This document shows, piece after piece, positions 1 to 7,862 of a stretch of 40,818 nt of DNA. Every line of letters starts with the position of its first letter. The stretch's first letter is position 1. The notes under the pieces are model-generated. The model saw only the letters and a program-made list of their open reading frames with translations. It did no database searches and was not told the DNA's origin. Origin of the DNA: an uncultured Flavobacteriales bacterium (GTDB taxonomy: Bacteria > Bacteroidota > Bacteroidia > Flavobacteriales > Crocinitomicaceae); the NCBI GenBank assembly GCA_946479985.1, contig CAMLIF010000022.1:1-40818 (forward strand). The letters run 5' to 3'. The position numbers were made by a program, and so were the translations under genes.

Positions 1-1
1 A

Positions 2-187
2 ACAGATCAGGTAATCCGAATGCTTGTGGCACTCGTTATTGCAGGCTTGTATCTGTTTAAACAAATCTCAGGAACAGCGGCAGTTATTCTTCTGATCATT
101 TCCGGAATTTTTGTCCTTACAAGTTTTATTGGTTTTTGTCCGCTCTATGCACCTTTCGGATTTTCTACCCGAAAAAAAGGGAAATAG
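2..187 (+). CDS. YgaP-like (DUF2892) membrane protein, 5' truncated by window edge
   Basis: Frame 2 is open from the first base to a TAG at 185-187 and gives 61 residues. They contain two hydrophobic segments and the CPLY...FGFST ending characteristic of the YgaP-like transmembrane domain (DUF2892), which in other bacteria is fused to or sits beside rhodaneses. The N-terminus lies outside the window. It directly precedes DUF6132 and two rhodaneses on the same strand, so I infer a membrane partner in sulfane-sulfur handling. The family call rests on the C-terminal motif and the neighbours. Confidence 0.75.
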   Translation, partial: TDQVIRMLVALVIAGLYLFKQISGTAAVILLIISGIFVLTSFIGFCPLYAPFGFSTRKKGK

Positions 188-230
188 AACCGAGTTGAAT
201 CCTGAGTTAAATCAATTAAGCTATTTCAAA

Positions 231-434
231 ATGAATTTTCTATTAAAGAATAAACTTACGATCATAGGAATAATCGTCGGGGCAATTGCAGGTTACCTGT
301 ATTATCATTTTGTGGGTTGTGCAAGCGGAACTTGTGCCATTACTTCAAAACCGCTGAACAGTACATTATACGGAGCTGTTATGGGTGGTCTACTGCTTAA
401 TCTGTTTCAAACAAAAAAAACAACAAAACAATGA
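231..434 (+). CDS. DUF6132 family small membrane protein
   Basis: This 67-residue protein has a lysine-rich start, a first membrane segment, then the motif VGCASGTCAIT followed by a glycine-rich second membrane segment and a basic tail. This is the DUF6132 pattern. I use ATG 231; a longer frame upstream overlaps the preceding gene and has no membrane character. The stop overlaps the next start as ATGA (431-434), so it is translationally coupled to the rhodanese. The cysteine motif resembles the rhodanese active loop of its neighbours, which suggests a role in moving reduced sulfur, but no function is established. Confidence 0.8.
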   Translation: MNFLLKNKLTIIGIIVGAIAGYLYYHFVGCASGTCAITSKPLNSTLYGAVMGGLLLNLFQTKKTTKQ

Positions 435-715
435 ATATCGTAAACATCATCAAAGAGAAAAAAGGCAGTATTGTAGATGTACGTACTGTCGAAGAATTCA
501 GAGGTGGCAACGCCGAAGGTTCTATCAATATTCCGCTGCAGGAAATTGAAAAAAGAATAAATGAGTTAAAAGAACTGAAACAACCGTTAGTGCTTTGTTG
601 TGCTTCGGGAGGTAGAAGCTCACAAGCAACTCAGTATCTGAACCAGCTTGGTATTGAATGTCTGAATGCCGGATCCTGGTTAGATGTAAATTATATACAA
701 TCTCAAAATTTATAA
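431..715 (+). CDS. Single-domain rhodanese-like sulfurtransferase
   Basis: At 94 residues this is a minimal rhodanese domain. The substrate loop starts with the double cysteine C56-C57 followed by ASGGRS, so C57 is the expected persulfide-forming nucleophile in the CxxGxRS loop. The early IVDVRTVEEF strand and the GSINIPL segment are also typical. It has no signal peptide and is expected in the cytoplasm. Likely role: carrying sulfane sulfur between thiol donors and acceptors with the second rhodanese and the thioredoxin downstream. The start overlaps the DUF6132 stop by four bases. Confidence 0.92.
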   Translation: MNIVNIIKEKKGSIVDVRTVEEFRGGNAEGSINIPLQEIEKRINELKELKQPLVLCCASGGRSSQATQYLNQLGIECLNAGSWLDVNYIQSQNL

Positions 716-719
716 AAGT

Positions 720-1031
720 ATGATCACTTCAATTAAGAACTTGTTCGGCTTCGGTCCGAAAGTAGACTTTGCACAATTGGTAAAAGAAGGTGCTGTTATC
801 CTGGATGTGAGAAGCAAAGGCGAATATCAGGGTGGACACATAAAAGGTTCAGTCAATATTTCGGTTGATACACTTCGCAATAATTTGAACAAACTGAAAA
901 AAGACAAACCAATTATTACCTGTTGCGCAAGCGGAATGAGAAGTGCAAATGCAAAGAATATTTTAAAATCAAACGGCTTTACCGAAGTTCATAATGGCGG
1001 AGGATGGAACAGTTTGCAACATAAAATTTGA
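720..1031 (+). CDS. Second single-domain rhodanese-like sulfurtransferase
   Basis: This 103-residue protein has a short N-terminal extension, then ILDVRSKGEY, GSVNISVD and the active loop C68-C69-ASGMRS, so C69 is the predicted catalytic cysteine. It starts five bases after the first rhodanese. The two share the loop layout but differ elsewhere, so this is an old paralogue pair rather than a fresh duplication. Such pairs are common in Bacteroidota sulfide/persulfide operons. The exact donor and acceptor cannot be read from sequence. Confidence 0.92.
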   Translation: MITSIKNLFGFGPKVDFAQLVKEGAVILDVRSKGEYQGGHIKGSVNISVDTLRNNLNKLKKDKPIITCCASGMRSANAKNILKSNGFTEVHNGGGWNSLQHKI

Positions 1032-1035
1032 AAAC

Positions 1036-1503
1036 ATGGAACCACATTTTTATCAGGTAGATGTAACCTGGAACACAGGCCGTAAAGGGGAGATCTGTTC
1101 ACCGGAACTCACTGCAAATTCAGGAACTTGTATTGAAGTTGCAACTCCGCCCGAATTTCCGAACGGAGTTCCCGGAATCTGGTCGCCGGAGCATTTGTTT
1201 ACTGCAGCAGCAAGCAGTTGTTTAATGACCACATTTTTATCCATTGCAGAGAATTCCAAGCTTGAATTCACCGGGTTTACGTGTAAATCGAAAGGTAAAT
1301 TGGAACTGGTGGAAGGAAAATACTTAATGACCGAAATCATACTTGAACCGGTTGTTTCGATAACCGAAGAGAAAGATAGGGCCAAAGCAGAAAGAGTGCT
1401 GCAAAAGTCAGAAGCAGCCTGCCTGATCTCGAATTCAATGAAATCAACCGTTTCCATGATTCCAACCATACTCTGCAGTGTGGAAATGCATTCGACAAAT
1501 TGA
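1036..1503 (+). CDS. OsmC family protein (thiol-dependent peroxidase-like)
   Basis: This 155-residue OsmC/Ohr-fold protein contains SPEHLFTAAASSC with C62 and a second cysteine C129 in SEAACLIS; these match the redox pair of the family, which reduces organic or persulfide-type peroxides. I chose ATG 1036, four bases after the rhodanese stop; an alternative start at 994 would lie inside the rhodanese gene and add residues unlike OsmC. Its place between rhodaneses and thioredoxin fits a thiol-oxidant defence operon, with thioredoxin as plausible reductant (inference). Confidence 0.9.
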   Translation: MEPHFYQVDVTWNTGRKGEICSPELTANSGTCIEVATPPEFPNGVPGIWSPEHLFTAAASSCLMTTFLSIAENSKLEFTGFTCKSKGKLELVEGKYLMTEIILEPVVSITEEKDRAKAERVLQKSEAACLISNSMKSTVSMIPTILCSVEMHSTN

Positions 1504-1569
1504 ATAGTGCCAATTGTTTCACTTGTCTTACTGGAATTAGAACAGATACATCATACTTAATAAATCAAA

Positions 1570-1821
1570 ATGAGAGAAAGAATTTTAACTAACTGGACAT
1601 TCGTAAGAGTCTTATTCGTGGCCATTGGAATTTCCATTATTGTGCAATCGGTAATGGCAGGGCAATGGTTTGGCGTATTCTTTGGCGGTTATTTCGCGTC
1701 AATGGGAATATTTTCATTTGGTTGCGCGTCCGGAAATTGTTTTGGCGTAAATTGTAGAACAGAAACAAGTCAAAGTTCCGCATCTGATATTCAGGATGTG
1801 GAATTTGAAGAAGTTAAATAG
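1570..1821 (+). CDS. Small membrane protein with GCASGNC motif
   Basis: This 83-residue protein begins with an NWTFVR segment, has two hydrophobic helices (about residues 13-30 and 33-50), then [13 protein letters not shown], three cysteines in a row of glycine-rich turns, and an acidic soluble tail. The N-terminal part resembles the YgaP-like transmembrane family. It ends five bases before thioredoxin and is surely cotranscribed. The cysteines just after the second membrane helix make it a candidate redox partner of thioredoxin or the rhodaneses. No named function. Confidence 0.75.
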   Translation: MRERILTNWTFVRVLFVAIGISIIVQSVMAGQWFGVFFGGYFASMGIFSFGCASGNCFGVNCRTETSQSSASDIQDVEFEEVK

Positions 1822-1826
1822 AACAA

Positions 1827-2129
1827 ATGGCAGCAACATTTCAAGAGATCATTAACAGTAGTACACCAACCTTGGTAGATTTTTTTGCCGAGTGGTGCGG
1901 ACCCTGCAAAACAATGAAACCAATTTTAGAAGAATTGAAAGCTAAGGTAGGTAGCAAAGCAAAAGTGATAAAAATTGATGTCGACAAAAACCCGAAAGTC
2001 GCTCAAACGTATAAAATTCAAGGAGTTCCAACGCTTATTCTGTTTAAAAACGGTGAAATTAAATGGCGGCAGGCAGGGGTGGTTTCTGCAGGAAATCTGC
2101 AAAAAATCATTCAGCAATATTCAACTTAA
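1827..2129 (+). CDS. Thioredoxin
   Basis: This is a compact 100-residue thioredoxin fold with the canonical WCGPC active site (C24 and C27), the central KIDVDKNP strand and cis-proline P68 in GVPTLILF. There is no signal peptide, so it acts in the cytoplasm. It is the last gene of the sulfur/thiol operon, five bases after the GCASGNC membrane protein. Likely role: reducing persulfides or disulfides made by the rhodaneses and OsmC. It is probably not the cell's only thioredoxin, given its operon setting. Confidence 0.95.
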   Translation: MAATFQEIINSSTPTLVDFFAEWCGPCKTMKPILEELKAKVGSKAKVIKIDVDKNPKVAQTYKIQGVPTLILFKNGEIKWRQAGVVSAGNLQKIIQQYST

Positions 2130-2245
2130 ACAGGAATAAACAGCATTTCGTACATGAGTTGAACCAAATCATGTTTCCTGGCCGGAAAACCTCAAAAGTA
2201 CAGGTTCTTGATTCAGTCTGCCGATAAAGGAAAGCGTAAAGAATA

Positions 2246-2923
2246 CTATTTGATCTCCAGACTGGAAAAAACCAGATGGTTCAGAAAAGCAGTTATTTCA
2301 CTTTCCTCTTTAGAATTGCTGAAATCAGTCAGCGAAGGCAAATTATTCATAAAGAAGTTTTGAAAATGTGCCATTTCTATAATGGTCGATGCCAGAGACT
2401 TTGGATATCTGTATGCAAGACTGCATTCCGAAATAATATTTCCTATTACAGCACACAAATCTTTGTAAGGTTTAAAGAACTGCTGCCTGTTGTCTTCACC
2501 AACCTGTTTTGTCAGGTAAGCTTTTGATCCTTCGGCAATAATGATTTGATGAAGTAAGTTTTCGTCAATATGACTTGTTTGATCGTCATCTTTAACAGGG
2601 CTGGCTAATAATTTTATTACAATTTTTAACCTGCTGATTGGGTCGTTTATGTTGTTGGTGTGAAAACCGATTTGGTATTCAAGCCAGCCCCAGTACCAGG
2701 CGGTAAGATAAACCAGCAGTTTGTGCTTATTCTCAAAATAGCGATAGATTCCTGCTTCAGTAGTGCCAATATCTTCGGCTAGCTTCTTAAAGGTGAACGC
2801 TTCGAAACCGTTCTTATGGATCAATTGAACACCGTGTTTAAGAATGTTCTTTCCTAATTCCGAATTTTCCGGATTGCGGAGGAACAGTGCTTCGTTCATT
2901 TTTATTTGTAACTGCAGCTTCAT
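2246..2923 (-). CDS. TetR/AcrR family transcriptional regulator
   Basis: The 225-residue form starts at ATG 2923. It has a TetR N-terminal DNA-binding domain with the helix-turn-helix around residues 43-65 (FTFKKLAEDIGTTEAGIYRYF) and an all-helical ligand domain rich in aromatic residues. A longer frame reaches 3040, but it would cover the divergent promoter region and reads as low-complexity, so I reject it. It is transcribed away from the bestrophin gene, with a perfect palindrome at 2989-3005 between them. I infer that it represses itself and the bestrophin/carbonic anhydrase genes. The ligand is unknown. Confidence 0.88.
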   Translation of the reverse strand: MKLQLQIKMNEALFLRNPENSELGKNILKHGVQLIHKNGFEAFTFKKLAEDIGTTEAGIYRYFENKHKLLVYLTAWYWGWLEYQIGFHTNNINDPISRLKIVIKLLASPVKDDDQTSHIDENLLHQIIIAEGSKAYLTKQVGEDNRQQFFKPYKDLCAVIGNIISECSLAYRYPKSLASTIIEMAHFQNFFMNNLPSLTDFSNSKEESEITAFLNHLVFSSLEIK

Positions 2924-2988
2924 TCCTGATATTTTACTTCTGTTTTGTGAAGAAGTAAAATTACATAAAATATTTTTACAATTATTTG

Positions 2989-3005
2989 TGATAGTATTAC
3001 TATCA
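2989..3005. promoter_or_regulatory. 17-bp perfect palindrome, likely TetR operator
   Basis: TGATAGTATTACTATCA reads the same on both strands except for its central base. It lies in the intergenic region between the divergent TetR and bestrophin genes, 17 bases before the -7-like box at 3022. Size and place fit a TetR-dimer operator. This is an inference from symmetry and position. Confidence 0.6.
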
Positions 3006-3021
3006 TTTTGAAAACAGTTCC

Positions 3022-3029
3022 TATCTTTG
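3022..3029 (+). promoter_or_regulatory. Candidate -7 promoter box (TATCTTTG)
   Basis: Exact match to the Bacteroidota TAnnTTTG element, 25 bases before the bestrophin ATG. No TTG -33 element is seen at the usual spacing. Confidence 0.5.
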
Positions 3030-3054
3030 TGCCGAACCATAATAGTAATGAATT

Positions 3055-3948
3055 ATGCTGCTCAATAAAAAAATACCGGTATCCTACATAGTTAATAAAG
3101 TGAAATTTGATCTTATCTATGTATTGATTGTATCCTTACTTGTTCTTTTTATCACCAGCAAATATCAAAAGCTACTTCCCGAAATGCCGCTTACGATTCC
3201 TGCATTTATAGGAACCGCTATTTCTATACTTCTTTCGTTTAAACTTAGCCAATCCTACGACAGATGGTGGGAAGCCAGAAAAATATGGGGAGCCATAGTG
3301 AACGATTCCAGAAGTTTGGTGATTCAACTTCAATCGCTTACATTGTCGGGAAATGAAGTGGAAGTCAAAAAAATTGCGTTTCGTCAAATAGCATGGTGCT
3401 ATTCACTCGGTCAATCGCTCAGAGGCCTTGACCCAGCCGAAAACCTGGAAAAATTTATTTCTTCCGAAGAAATAACCGAACTAAAGCGGCATAATAATAA
3501 ACCACTGGCATTGCTGCAATTACATAGCAAAGATTTGAAAGAGCTAAAAGATAACGAACAGATTGATACTTTTTCCCGGATTCAGCTGGACAACACAATC
3601 GTGAGACTTTGTGATGCCCAGGGAAAATCTGAACGGATTAAAACAACTGTTTTTCCGAGCACCTACCGTTTGTTCCTTCATGCCATCATTTACCTGTTCA
3701 TTGTAACGCTTTCTATTGCTTTAAAAGATGTAGCAGGTTTCTTTGAAATTCCACTTTTACTTCTCATTTCATCTGCCTTTCTCTTATTGGAAAAATCAGC
3801 TGCTCACATGCAGGATCCTTTCGAGAACCGTCCAACAGATACAGCTATGACGGCTATTGCCAGAACCATAGAAATCAATATTAAGCAACTATTGAAAGAA
3901 TCCGAAATTCCGGAGCCGGCGCGTCCGGAAAAATTTTATCTATTATAA
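3055..3948 (+). CDS. Bestrophin family anion channel
   Basis: The 297 residues hold four membrane segments (about 19-37, 46-64, 207-223, 231-246). Family signatures are SFKLSQSYDRWWEAR...WG at 61-79, NDSR at 83-86 and QDPFENRPTD at 253-262. Bacterial bestrophins are pentameric channels of the inner membrane; homologues conduct chloride, bicarbonate or cations. It is followed after 18 bases by a carbonic anhydrase, which points to bicarbonate movement (inference). A TetR gene faces it, and the operator-like palindrome lies upstream. Length is normal for bacterial members. Confidence 0.92.
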   Translation: MLLNKKIPVSYIVNKVKFDLIYVLIVSLLVLFITSKYQKLLPEMPLTIPAFIGTAISILLSFKLSQSYDRWWEARKIWGAIVNDSRSLVIQLQSLTLSGNEVEVKKIAFRQIAWCYSLGQSLRGLDPAENLEKFISSEEITELKRHNNKPLALLQLHSKDLKELKDNEQIDTFSRIQLDNTIVRLCDAQGKSERIKTTVFPSTYRLFLHAIIYLFIVTLSIALKDVAGFFEIPLLLLISSAFLLLEKSAAHMQDPFENRPTDTAMTAIARTIEINIKQLLKESEIPEPARPEKFYLL

Positions 3949-3966
3949 ATCAATTCAATCAGATCA

Positions 3967-4605
3967 ATGAAAACGTTAACAAAAGAAATGCAGGAAGCCA
4001 TAACACCTGCGATGGCATTAGAATTGTTGAAAGACGGAAACAAAAGGTTTGTAAGTAACCTGAAAGTAAACCGCAACCTTTTACAACAGGCAAACGAAAC
4101 CTCTGAAAGTCAGCATCCTTTTGCAGTAATTCTAAGCTGTATCGACAGCCGTACATCCGCCGAACTGATTTTCGACCAGGGCCTTGGAGATGTTTTCAGT
4201 GTTCGCATTGCCGGAAACATTATCAATGAAGATATTTTAGGGAGCATGGAATTTGGCTGTAAAGTAGCCGGTTCGAAAATTATCGTGGTATTGGGACACA
4301 CAAAATGCGGAGCAATAAAAGGCGCATGTGATCACGTTGAAATGGGGAATCTTACGGCTTTGCTTACCAAAATTCGCCCGGCGGTTGACGACGAAAATGA
4401 AACTACCGAAAATCGTAATTCGGGGAATCCTGTCTTTGTAGAGAATGTTTCGAAGATTAACGTGAAACGAACGGTTAAAGCCATTTTGGAACGCAGTCCG
4501 ATTCTTAAAGAGATGATCGAACGTGGAGAAATAGGAATTGTTGGAGGAACACACGACATTACAACTGGTGAAGTAACCTTTTATAACGAATCAATGAATT
4601 TGTAA
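3967..4605 (+). CDS. Beta-class carbonic anhydrase
   Basis: This 212-residue protein carries the complete beta-carbonic anhydrase zinc site: C58 in SCIDSR, with the catalytic dyad D60/R62, and H111 and C114 in GHTKCGA. It interconverts CO2 and bicarbonate. There is no signal peptide, so it acts in the cytoplasm. It sits 18 bases after the bestrophin-type channel and is probably cotranscribed with it, so hydration and membrane passage of bicarbonate would be coupled. A hairpin with a T-run follows at 4634. Family assignment is very secure; the physiological role is inferred. Confidence 0.95.
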   Translation: MKTLTKEMQEAITPAMALELLKDGNKRFVSNLKVNRNLLQQANETSESQHPFAVILSCIDSRTSAELIFDQGLGDVFSVRIAGNIINEDILGSMEFGCKVAGSKIIVVLGHTKCGAIKGACDHVEMGNLTALLTKIRPAVDDENETTENRNSGNPVFVENVSKINVKRTVKAILERSPILKEMIERGEIGIVGGTHDITTGEVTFYNESMNL

Positions 4606-4633
4606 GGCTGTTTTTGAGTTACATGCCTTTAAG

Positions 4634-4691
4634 AAAGCACATTCATTCATCAGCCCTTCAAACAGTGCTGGCGGAAGGATGTGCTTTTTTT
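4634..4691 (+). terminator. Hairpin with T-run after carbonic anhydrase gene
   Basis: AAAGCACAT (4634-4642) pairs with ATGTGCTTT (4679-4687) and is followed by more T. The 36-base loop is long for a simple intrinsic terminator, so efficiency is uncertain. Position after the operon end supports the call. Confidence 0.5.
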
Positions 4692-4752
4692 CTTAAAAGG
4701 GGTTCTTCTTAATTTAGAGGAAACTTTGTTGTTCGTATTAGACGGAAATGAA

Positions 4753-5052
4753 ATGACCGGAAAAATAAAATACTTCTTTTCAGAAAAGGTTTGGCAGCAT
4801 TCTTCGCCCGGAGGCTGGTATTTTGTTTCGCTTCCGGAAAGCGTTTCACAAGAGATCAGGGAATTACTGAAACAAGAAGAGGAAGGTTGGGGGAGATTAA
4901 AAGCAACCGTAGAAATTGGCTCCAGTCAATGGAAAACAGCAATTTGGTTTGACACCCGAATGAATACCTATCTTCTTCCCGTAAAGGCTGATATCAGAAA
5001 AAAAGAAGGAATTGATTCCGGCAAACTGGTAGAAATTACACTTTGGCTTTGA
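4753..5052 (+). CDS. DUF1905 domain protein
   Basis: Starting at ATG 4753 gives 99 residues, the usual size of a stand-alone DUF1905 domain. The small beta-barrel shows its marks: GGWYFVSLP near the start, GWGRLKATVEIG in the middle and LPVKADIRKKEGIDSGKLVEITL at the end (read in parts). An upstream GTG at 4681 lies inside the terminator-like stem and is unlikely to be the start. The biochemical function is unknown; the family often occurs beside or fused to YdeI-type domains, and a YdeI gene is found at 40204, far away in this window. Confidence 0.85.
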   Translation: MTGKIKYFFSEKVWQHSSPGGWYFVSLPESVSQEIRELLKQEEEGWGRLKATVEIGSSQWKTAIWFDTRMNTYLLPVKADIRKKEGIDSGKLVEITLWL

Positions 5053-5127
5053 CAATTTCCGGGTATAACCCGTTCCTGTATTGATTGAACAATAATGATA
5101 ACTTCGTGATAGCCAAATAACAACTAC

Positions 5128-5135
5128 TATTTTTG
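5128..5135 (+). promoter_or_regulatory. Candidate -7 promoter box (TATTTTTG)
   Basis: Exact TAnnTTTG match 41 bases before the DUF1801 start codon. No clear -33 TTG. Confidence 0.4.
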
Positions 5136-5176
5136 TACATATAACGCGAATCCCGAAATTTGCAATTTATATTTAT

Positions 5177-5608
5177 ATGAACGTAGAAGCACAAATCAAA
5201 GAATACATTGCCGGTCAATCTGAACCAAAACAGAATGATATGCTCGAGCTGCACCGGATCTTCCTGGATATAATGCCCGGATGTAAATTATGGTTCCTCG
5301 ACGGTAAAAACGCTGAAGGAAAAGTTGTTTCCAATCCGAATATCGGATATGGTCTTCAAACAATCAACTATGCGGACGGAAAAACCAGGGAGTTTTATAA
5401 GATCGGTTTGAGTGCAAACACAAGCGGAATCTCTGTATATATACTTGGTATTGATGATAAAGCATTCCTCGCGAAAACGTATGGAGAAAAACTGGGTAAG
5501 GCAAGTGTGACCGGTTACTGTATAAAGTTTAAAAAGTTGAAAGATATCAATGTTGATACTCTTGCAGATGCAGTGAAATATGGGTTTGAGGCACAGTCAC
5601 AGATTTAA
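5177..5608 (+). CDS. DUF1801 (YdhG-like) family protein
   Basis: This 143-residue soluble protein begins with the helix pair typical of DUF1801 (VEAQIKEYIAGQSEPK..., LHRIFLDIMPGCK). It then has the aromatic beta-sheet part with GYG and YKIGLSANTSGISVYILG, and a C-terminal KFKKLKDINVDTLADAV helix. The fold is the CyaY/YjbR-like 'YdhG' type; family members have no agreed activity, although some resemble iron-binding frataxin-like proteins. It stands alone with its own -7 box. Confidence in the family is good; function is open. Confidence 0.8.
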   Translation: MNVEAQIKEYIAGQSEPKQNDMLELHRIFLDIMPGCKLWFLDGKNAEGKVVSNPNIGYGLQTINYADGKTREFYKIGLSANTSGISVYILGIDDKAFLAKTYGEKLGKASVTGYCIKFKKLKDINVDTLADAVKYGFEAQSQI

Positions 5609-5623
5609 TCGAAATAAGAATAT

Positions 5624-6646
5624 ATGATGAGAAAAATGAAATTAAATCACCCGATAAAATTGTCTTTCCTCCTTATTATTACTTCAATTCTGATTTTCAG
5701 CTATTCCTTTACTGGGTTATCTGAGAATAAGCCCAAGACCGATAAATACAAACTGGATAATAGCTGGCCAAATTTGCCAAATGAATTGGTAATGGGTCAG
5801 GTTACGGGTGTTGCAGTGGATACCTCGCAAAACGTGCTTCTATTTCATCGCGCAGAAAGGAAATGGACTTCACCATTCCCTACTGATCCAATTTCAGCCC
5901 CGACCATTTTTGAAATTGACGGAAAAACGGGTAAGCTTCTAAAAAGCTGGGGAGAAAACCTCTTCATTATGCCTCATGGACTGGAAGTTGATGGTGAGAA
6001 CAATGTTTGGGTTACGGATGTTGCCTTGCATCAAATATTTAAATTTTCTCATGAAGGAAAATTACTTATGACTATAGGGGAATCCCGCGTGTCTGGTGCT
6101 GATTCTTTACATTTCAATATGCCTACAGATATTGCAGTTTGTAAGGACGGATCCTTTTACGTCAGTGATGGATATGGAAATAGTAGGGTAATCAAATTTT
6201 CCAAAGCAGGAAAATATCTTTTCGAATGGGGGAAGAATGGAGATGCAAAAGGGGAATTCGAAACACCGCATGCAATTGATTTGGATGAAAATGAAAATGT
6301 ATATGTTGCCGACAGGGATAATAATAGAATTCAAAAATTTGATTCCGTGGGAAATTTTATTTTTGAATGGAAAAACCCGGAAGCCAAACAACTCTATTCA
6401 TTAACCATCGAAACCAGTAGTAACAAGCTATTTGCTATTGACTACTTTACTACAGATACAATCATTAAAGGCTCTGATATTTTATTTTTTGATTCGAAAT
6501 ATGACCTGAACAAACGAATAGGTCGCAGTGGTGGGTATAAAGAGCATGTTTGCAGATACCACGATATAGCCGTAGACAAGACTGGAAACATATATGTTGG
6601 CGATATTTTGGAAAATGGTATACAGAAATTTTGCAGGCGAAGGTGA
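5624..6646 (+). CDS. Secreted NHL-repeat protein of the peptidyl-alpha-hydroxyglycine amidating lyase (PAL)-like family
   Basis: The 340 residues begin with a signal peptide (about 1-33, hydrophobic LSFLLIITSILIFSY) and form a six-bladed NHL beta-propeller. It keeps PAL features: FHRAERKW at 74-81 and three histidines in equivalent places, H118 (MPHGLEVD), H216 (TPHAIDLD) and H313 (YHDIAVD), which in animal PAL bind zinc. PAL cleaves hydroxyglycine-extended peptides to amides plus glyoxylate. No monooxygenase (PHM) partner is visible nearby, so the natural substrate may differ. Start could be ATG 5624, 5627 or 5636; all keep the signal peptide. Confidence 0.8.
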   Translation: MMRKMKLNHPIKLSFLLIITSILIFSYSFTGLSENKPKTDKYKLDNSWPNLPNELVMGQVTGVAVDTSQNVLLFHRAERKWTSPFPTDPISAPTIFEIDGKTGKLLKSWGENLFIMPHGLEVDGENNVWVTDVALHQIFKFSHEGKLLMTIGESRVSGADSLHFNMPTDIAVCKDGSFYVSDGYGNSRVIKFSKAGKYLFEWGKNGDAKGEFETPHAIDLDENENVYVADRDNNRIQKFDSVGNFIFEWKNPEAKQLYSLTIETSSNKLFAIDYFTTDTIIKGSDILFFDSKYDLNKRIGRSGGYKEHVCRYHDIAVDKTGNIYVGDILENGIQKFCRRR

Positions 6647-6779
6647 AAATTAATGACCTTATAACTAAAATATTCACACTTTTTATTCCCCTGAATTTTG
6701 CAAATCATTTCTAAATTCCTGTAACACTTTTGTAAATGAATGTCGTGACTTTTGCTGATTATATCTTAAAACGACAGTC

Positions 6780-7265
6780 ATGGAAAAGTCAACAAGTGCA
6801 CAGCAGAAAACAATTACAATCAACAGAACTTTCGATCTTCCCCTGAATAAAGTCTGGGAGGCATGGAGTGAACCTGAAAGTTTGAAGAAGTGGTTTAGTC
6901 CTGAAGGTTATACCTGCCCGAGTAGTGAAATTGACTTCAGAGTGGGTGGTAAATACCACAATTCTATGAAAGGCCCGGATGGAAAGGAAATCTGGTCAAC
7001 TGGAACTTTTAAGGAAATAGAGCCGCAAAAAAAGATTGTTTACTCCGACAGCTTTGCCGATCCTGAGGGCAACATTGTTCCGGCATCCTATTATGACATG
7101 CCAGGAGATTGGGGTAACCGCCTCAAAGTAACTGTAGAATTTGAAGAAAACGACGGGAAAACCACCATGAAGCTGGAGCACGAAGGTTTACCTGTTGAAA
7201 TGGCCGATGATTGTAAAAAAGGATGGCAGTCTTGTTTCGATAAACTTGAAAAGAATCCTATATAA
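6780..7265 (+). CDS. SRPBCC (AHSA1/START-like) domain protein
   Basis: This 161-residue protein has the AHSA1-like pattern: ITINRTFDLPLNKVWEAWSEPESLKKWFSPEGY at 12-44, then FRVGGKYHNSM and the closing helix DDCKKGWQSCFDKLEK. The fold is a deep hydrophobic pocket; bacterial members bind hydrophobic ligands or act as chaperone-like co-factors, but this one has no proven ligand. A second SRPBCC gene follows at 7371, with low similarity, so the two are likely functional relatives rather than recent copies. In many genomes such genes follow an ArsR-type regulator, which is absent here. Confidence 0.9.
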   Translation: MEKSTSAQQKTITINRTFDLPLNKVWEAWSEPESLKKWFSPEGYTCPSSEIDFRVGGKYHNSMKGPDGKEIWSTGTFKEIEPQKKIVYSDSFADPEGNIVPASYYDMPGDWGNRLKVTVEFEENDGKTTMKLEHEGLPVEMADDCKKGWQSCFDKLEKNPI

Positions 7266-7370
7266 CACGAGTTTCCAAATGATTACTACCGCGATAAACC
7301 AACTGAACTTAAGAGAATGCGTTTAAATACGTAATCCTGATTGCTATACATAATTCCAAAAACAAGTAAA

Positions 7371-7814
7371 ATGAAAAACACATTAATAGCGGAGGCATCC
7401 ATCAGTGTGGATGCCACTCCGGCAAAAGTATGGGAAGCTTTAACCACTCCTGAACTAATCAAAAAGTACCTGATGGGTACAAATGTCAGTACTGATTGGA
7501 GAGAAGGAAGCGCCATAGAATATACAGGCGAATATGAAGGTCGGTATTACCGCGATAAAGGGGTGATTATTAAGCTGGAACCTGAAAAAATATTCCAGAG
7601 TACTTATTTGAGTTCCATGTCGGGAAAAACCGATAAGCCGGAGAATTACAAACTGGTTACCTACAAAATAGCTGAGCAAGGCAGTAAAACTGTTGTAACC
7701 GTTAGTCAGGATAACAACGAAACGGAAGAGGAGAAAGAACATTCAGCGAAAAACTGGAAAAATGTTCTCGACAAGTTGAAAGAAGTTGTTGAGGACGGGT
7801 ACGATTGGGCTTGA
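7371..7814 (+). CDS. SRPBCC (START-like) domain protein
   Basis: Using ATG 7371 gives 147 residues that begin with KNTLIAEASISVDATPAKVWEALTTPELIKKYLMG (read in parts), the start of an AHSA1/Polyketide_cyc2-like SRPBCC domain, and end in the helix KEHSAKNWKNVLDKLKEVVE. A TTG 30 bases upstream extends the frame but adds residues unlike the family. It lies 105 bases after the first SRPBCC gene on the same strand. Cytoplasmic; ligand unknown. Confidence 0.9.
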   Translation: MKNTLIAEASISVDATPAKVWEALTTPELIKKYLMGTNVSTDWREGSAIEYTGEYEGRYYRDKGVIIKLEPEKIFQSTYLSSMSGKTDKPENYKLVTYKIAEQGSKTVVTVSQDNNETEEEKEHSAKNWKNVLDKLKEVVEDGYDWA

Positions 7815-7862
7815 AATCCAATTTTTCAATAAGCTCTGCAAAAGTTTCGTTATTATTGAGGA

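Noticed and set aside
1053..1469. 138-codon minus-strand frame
   Set aside because: It is antisense to the well-supported OsmC gene and has no family features.
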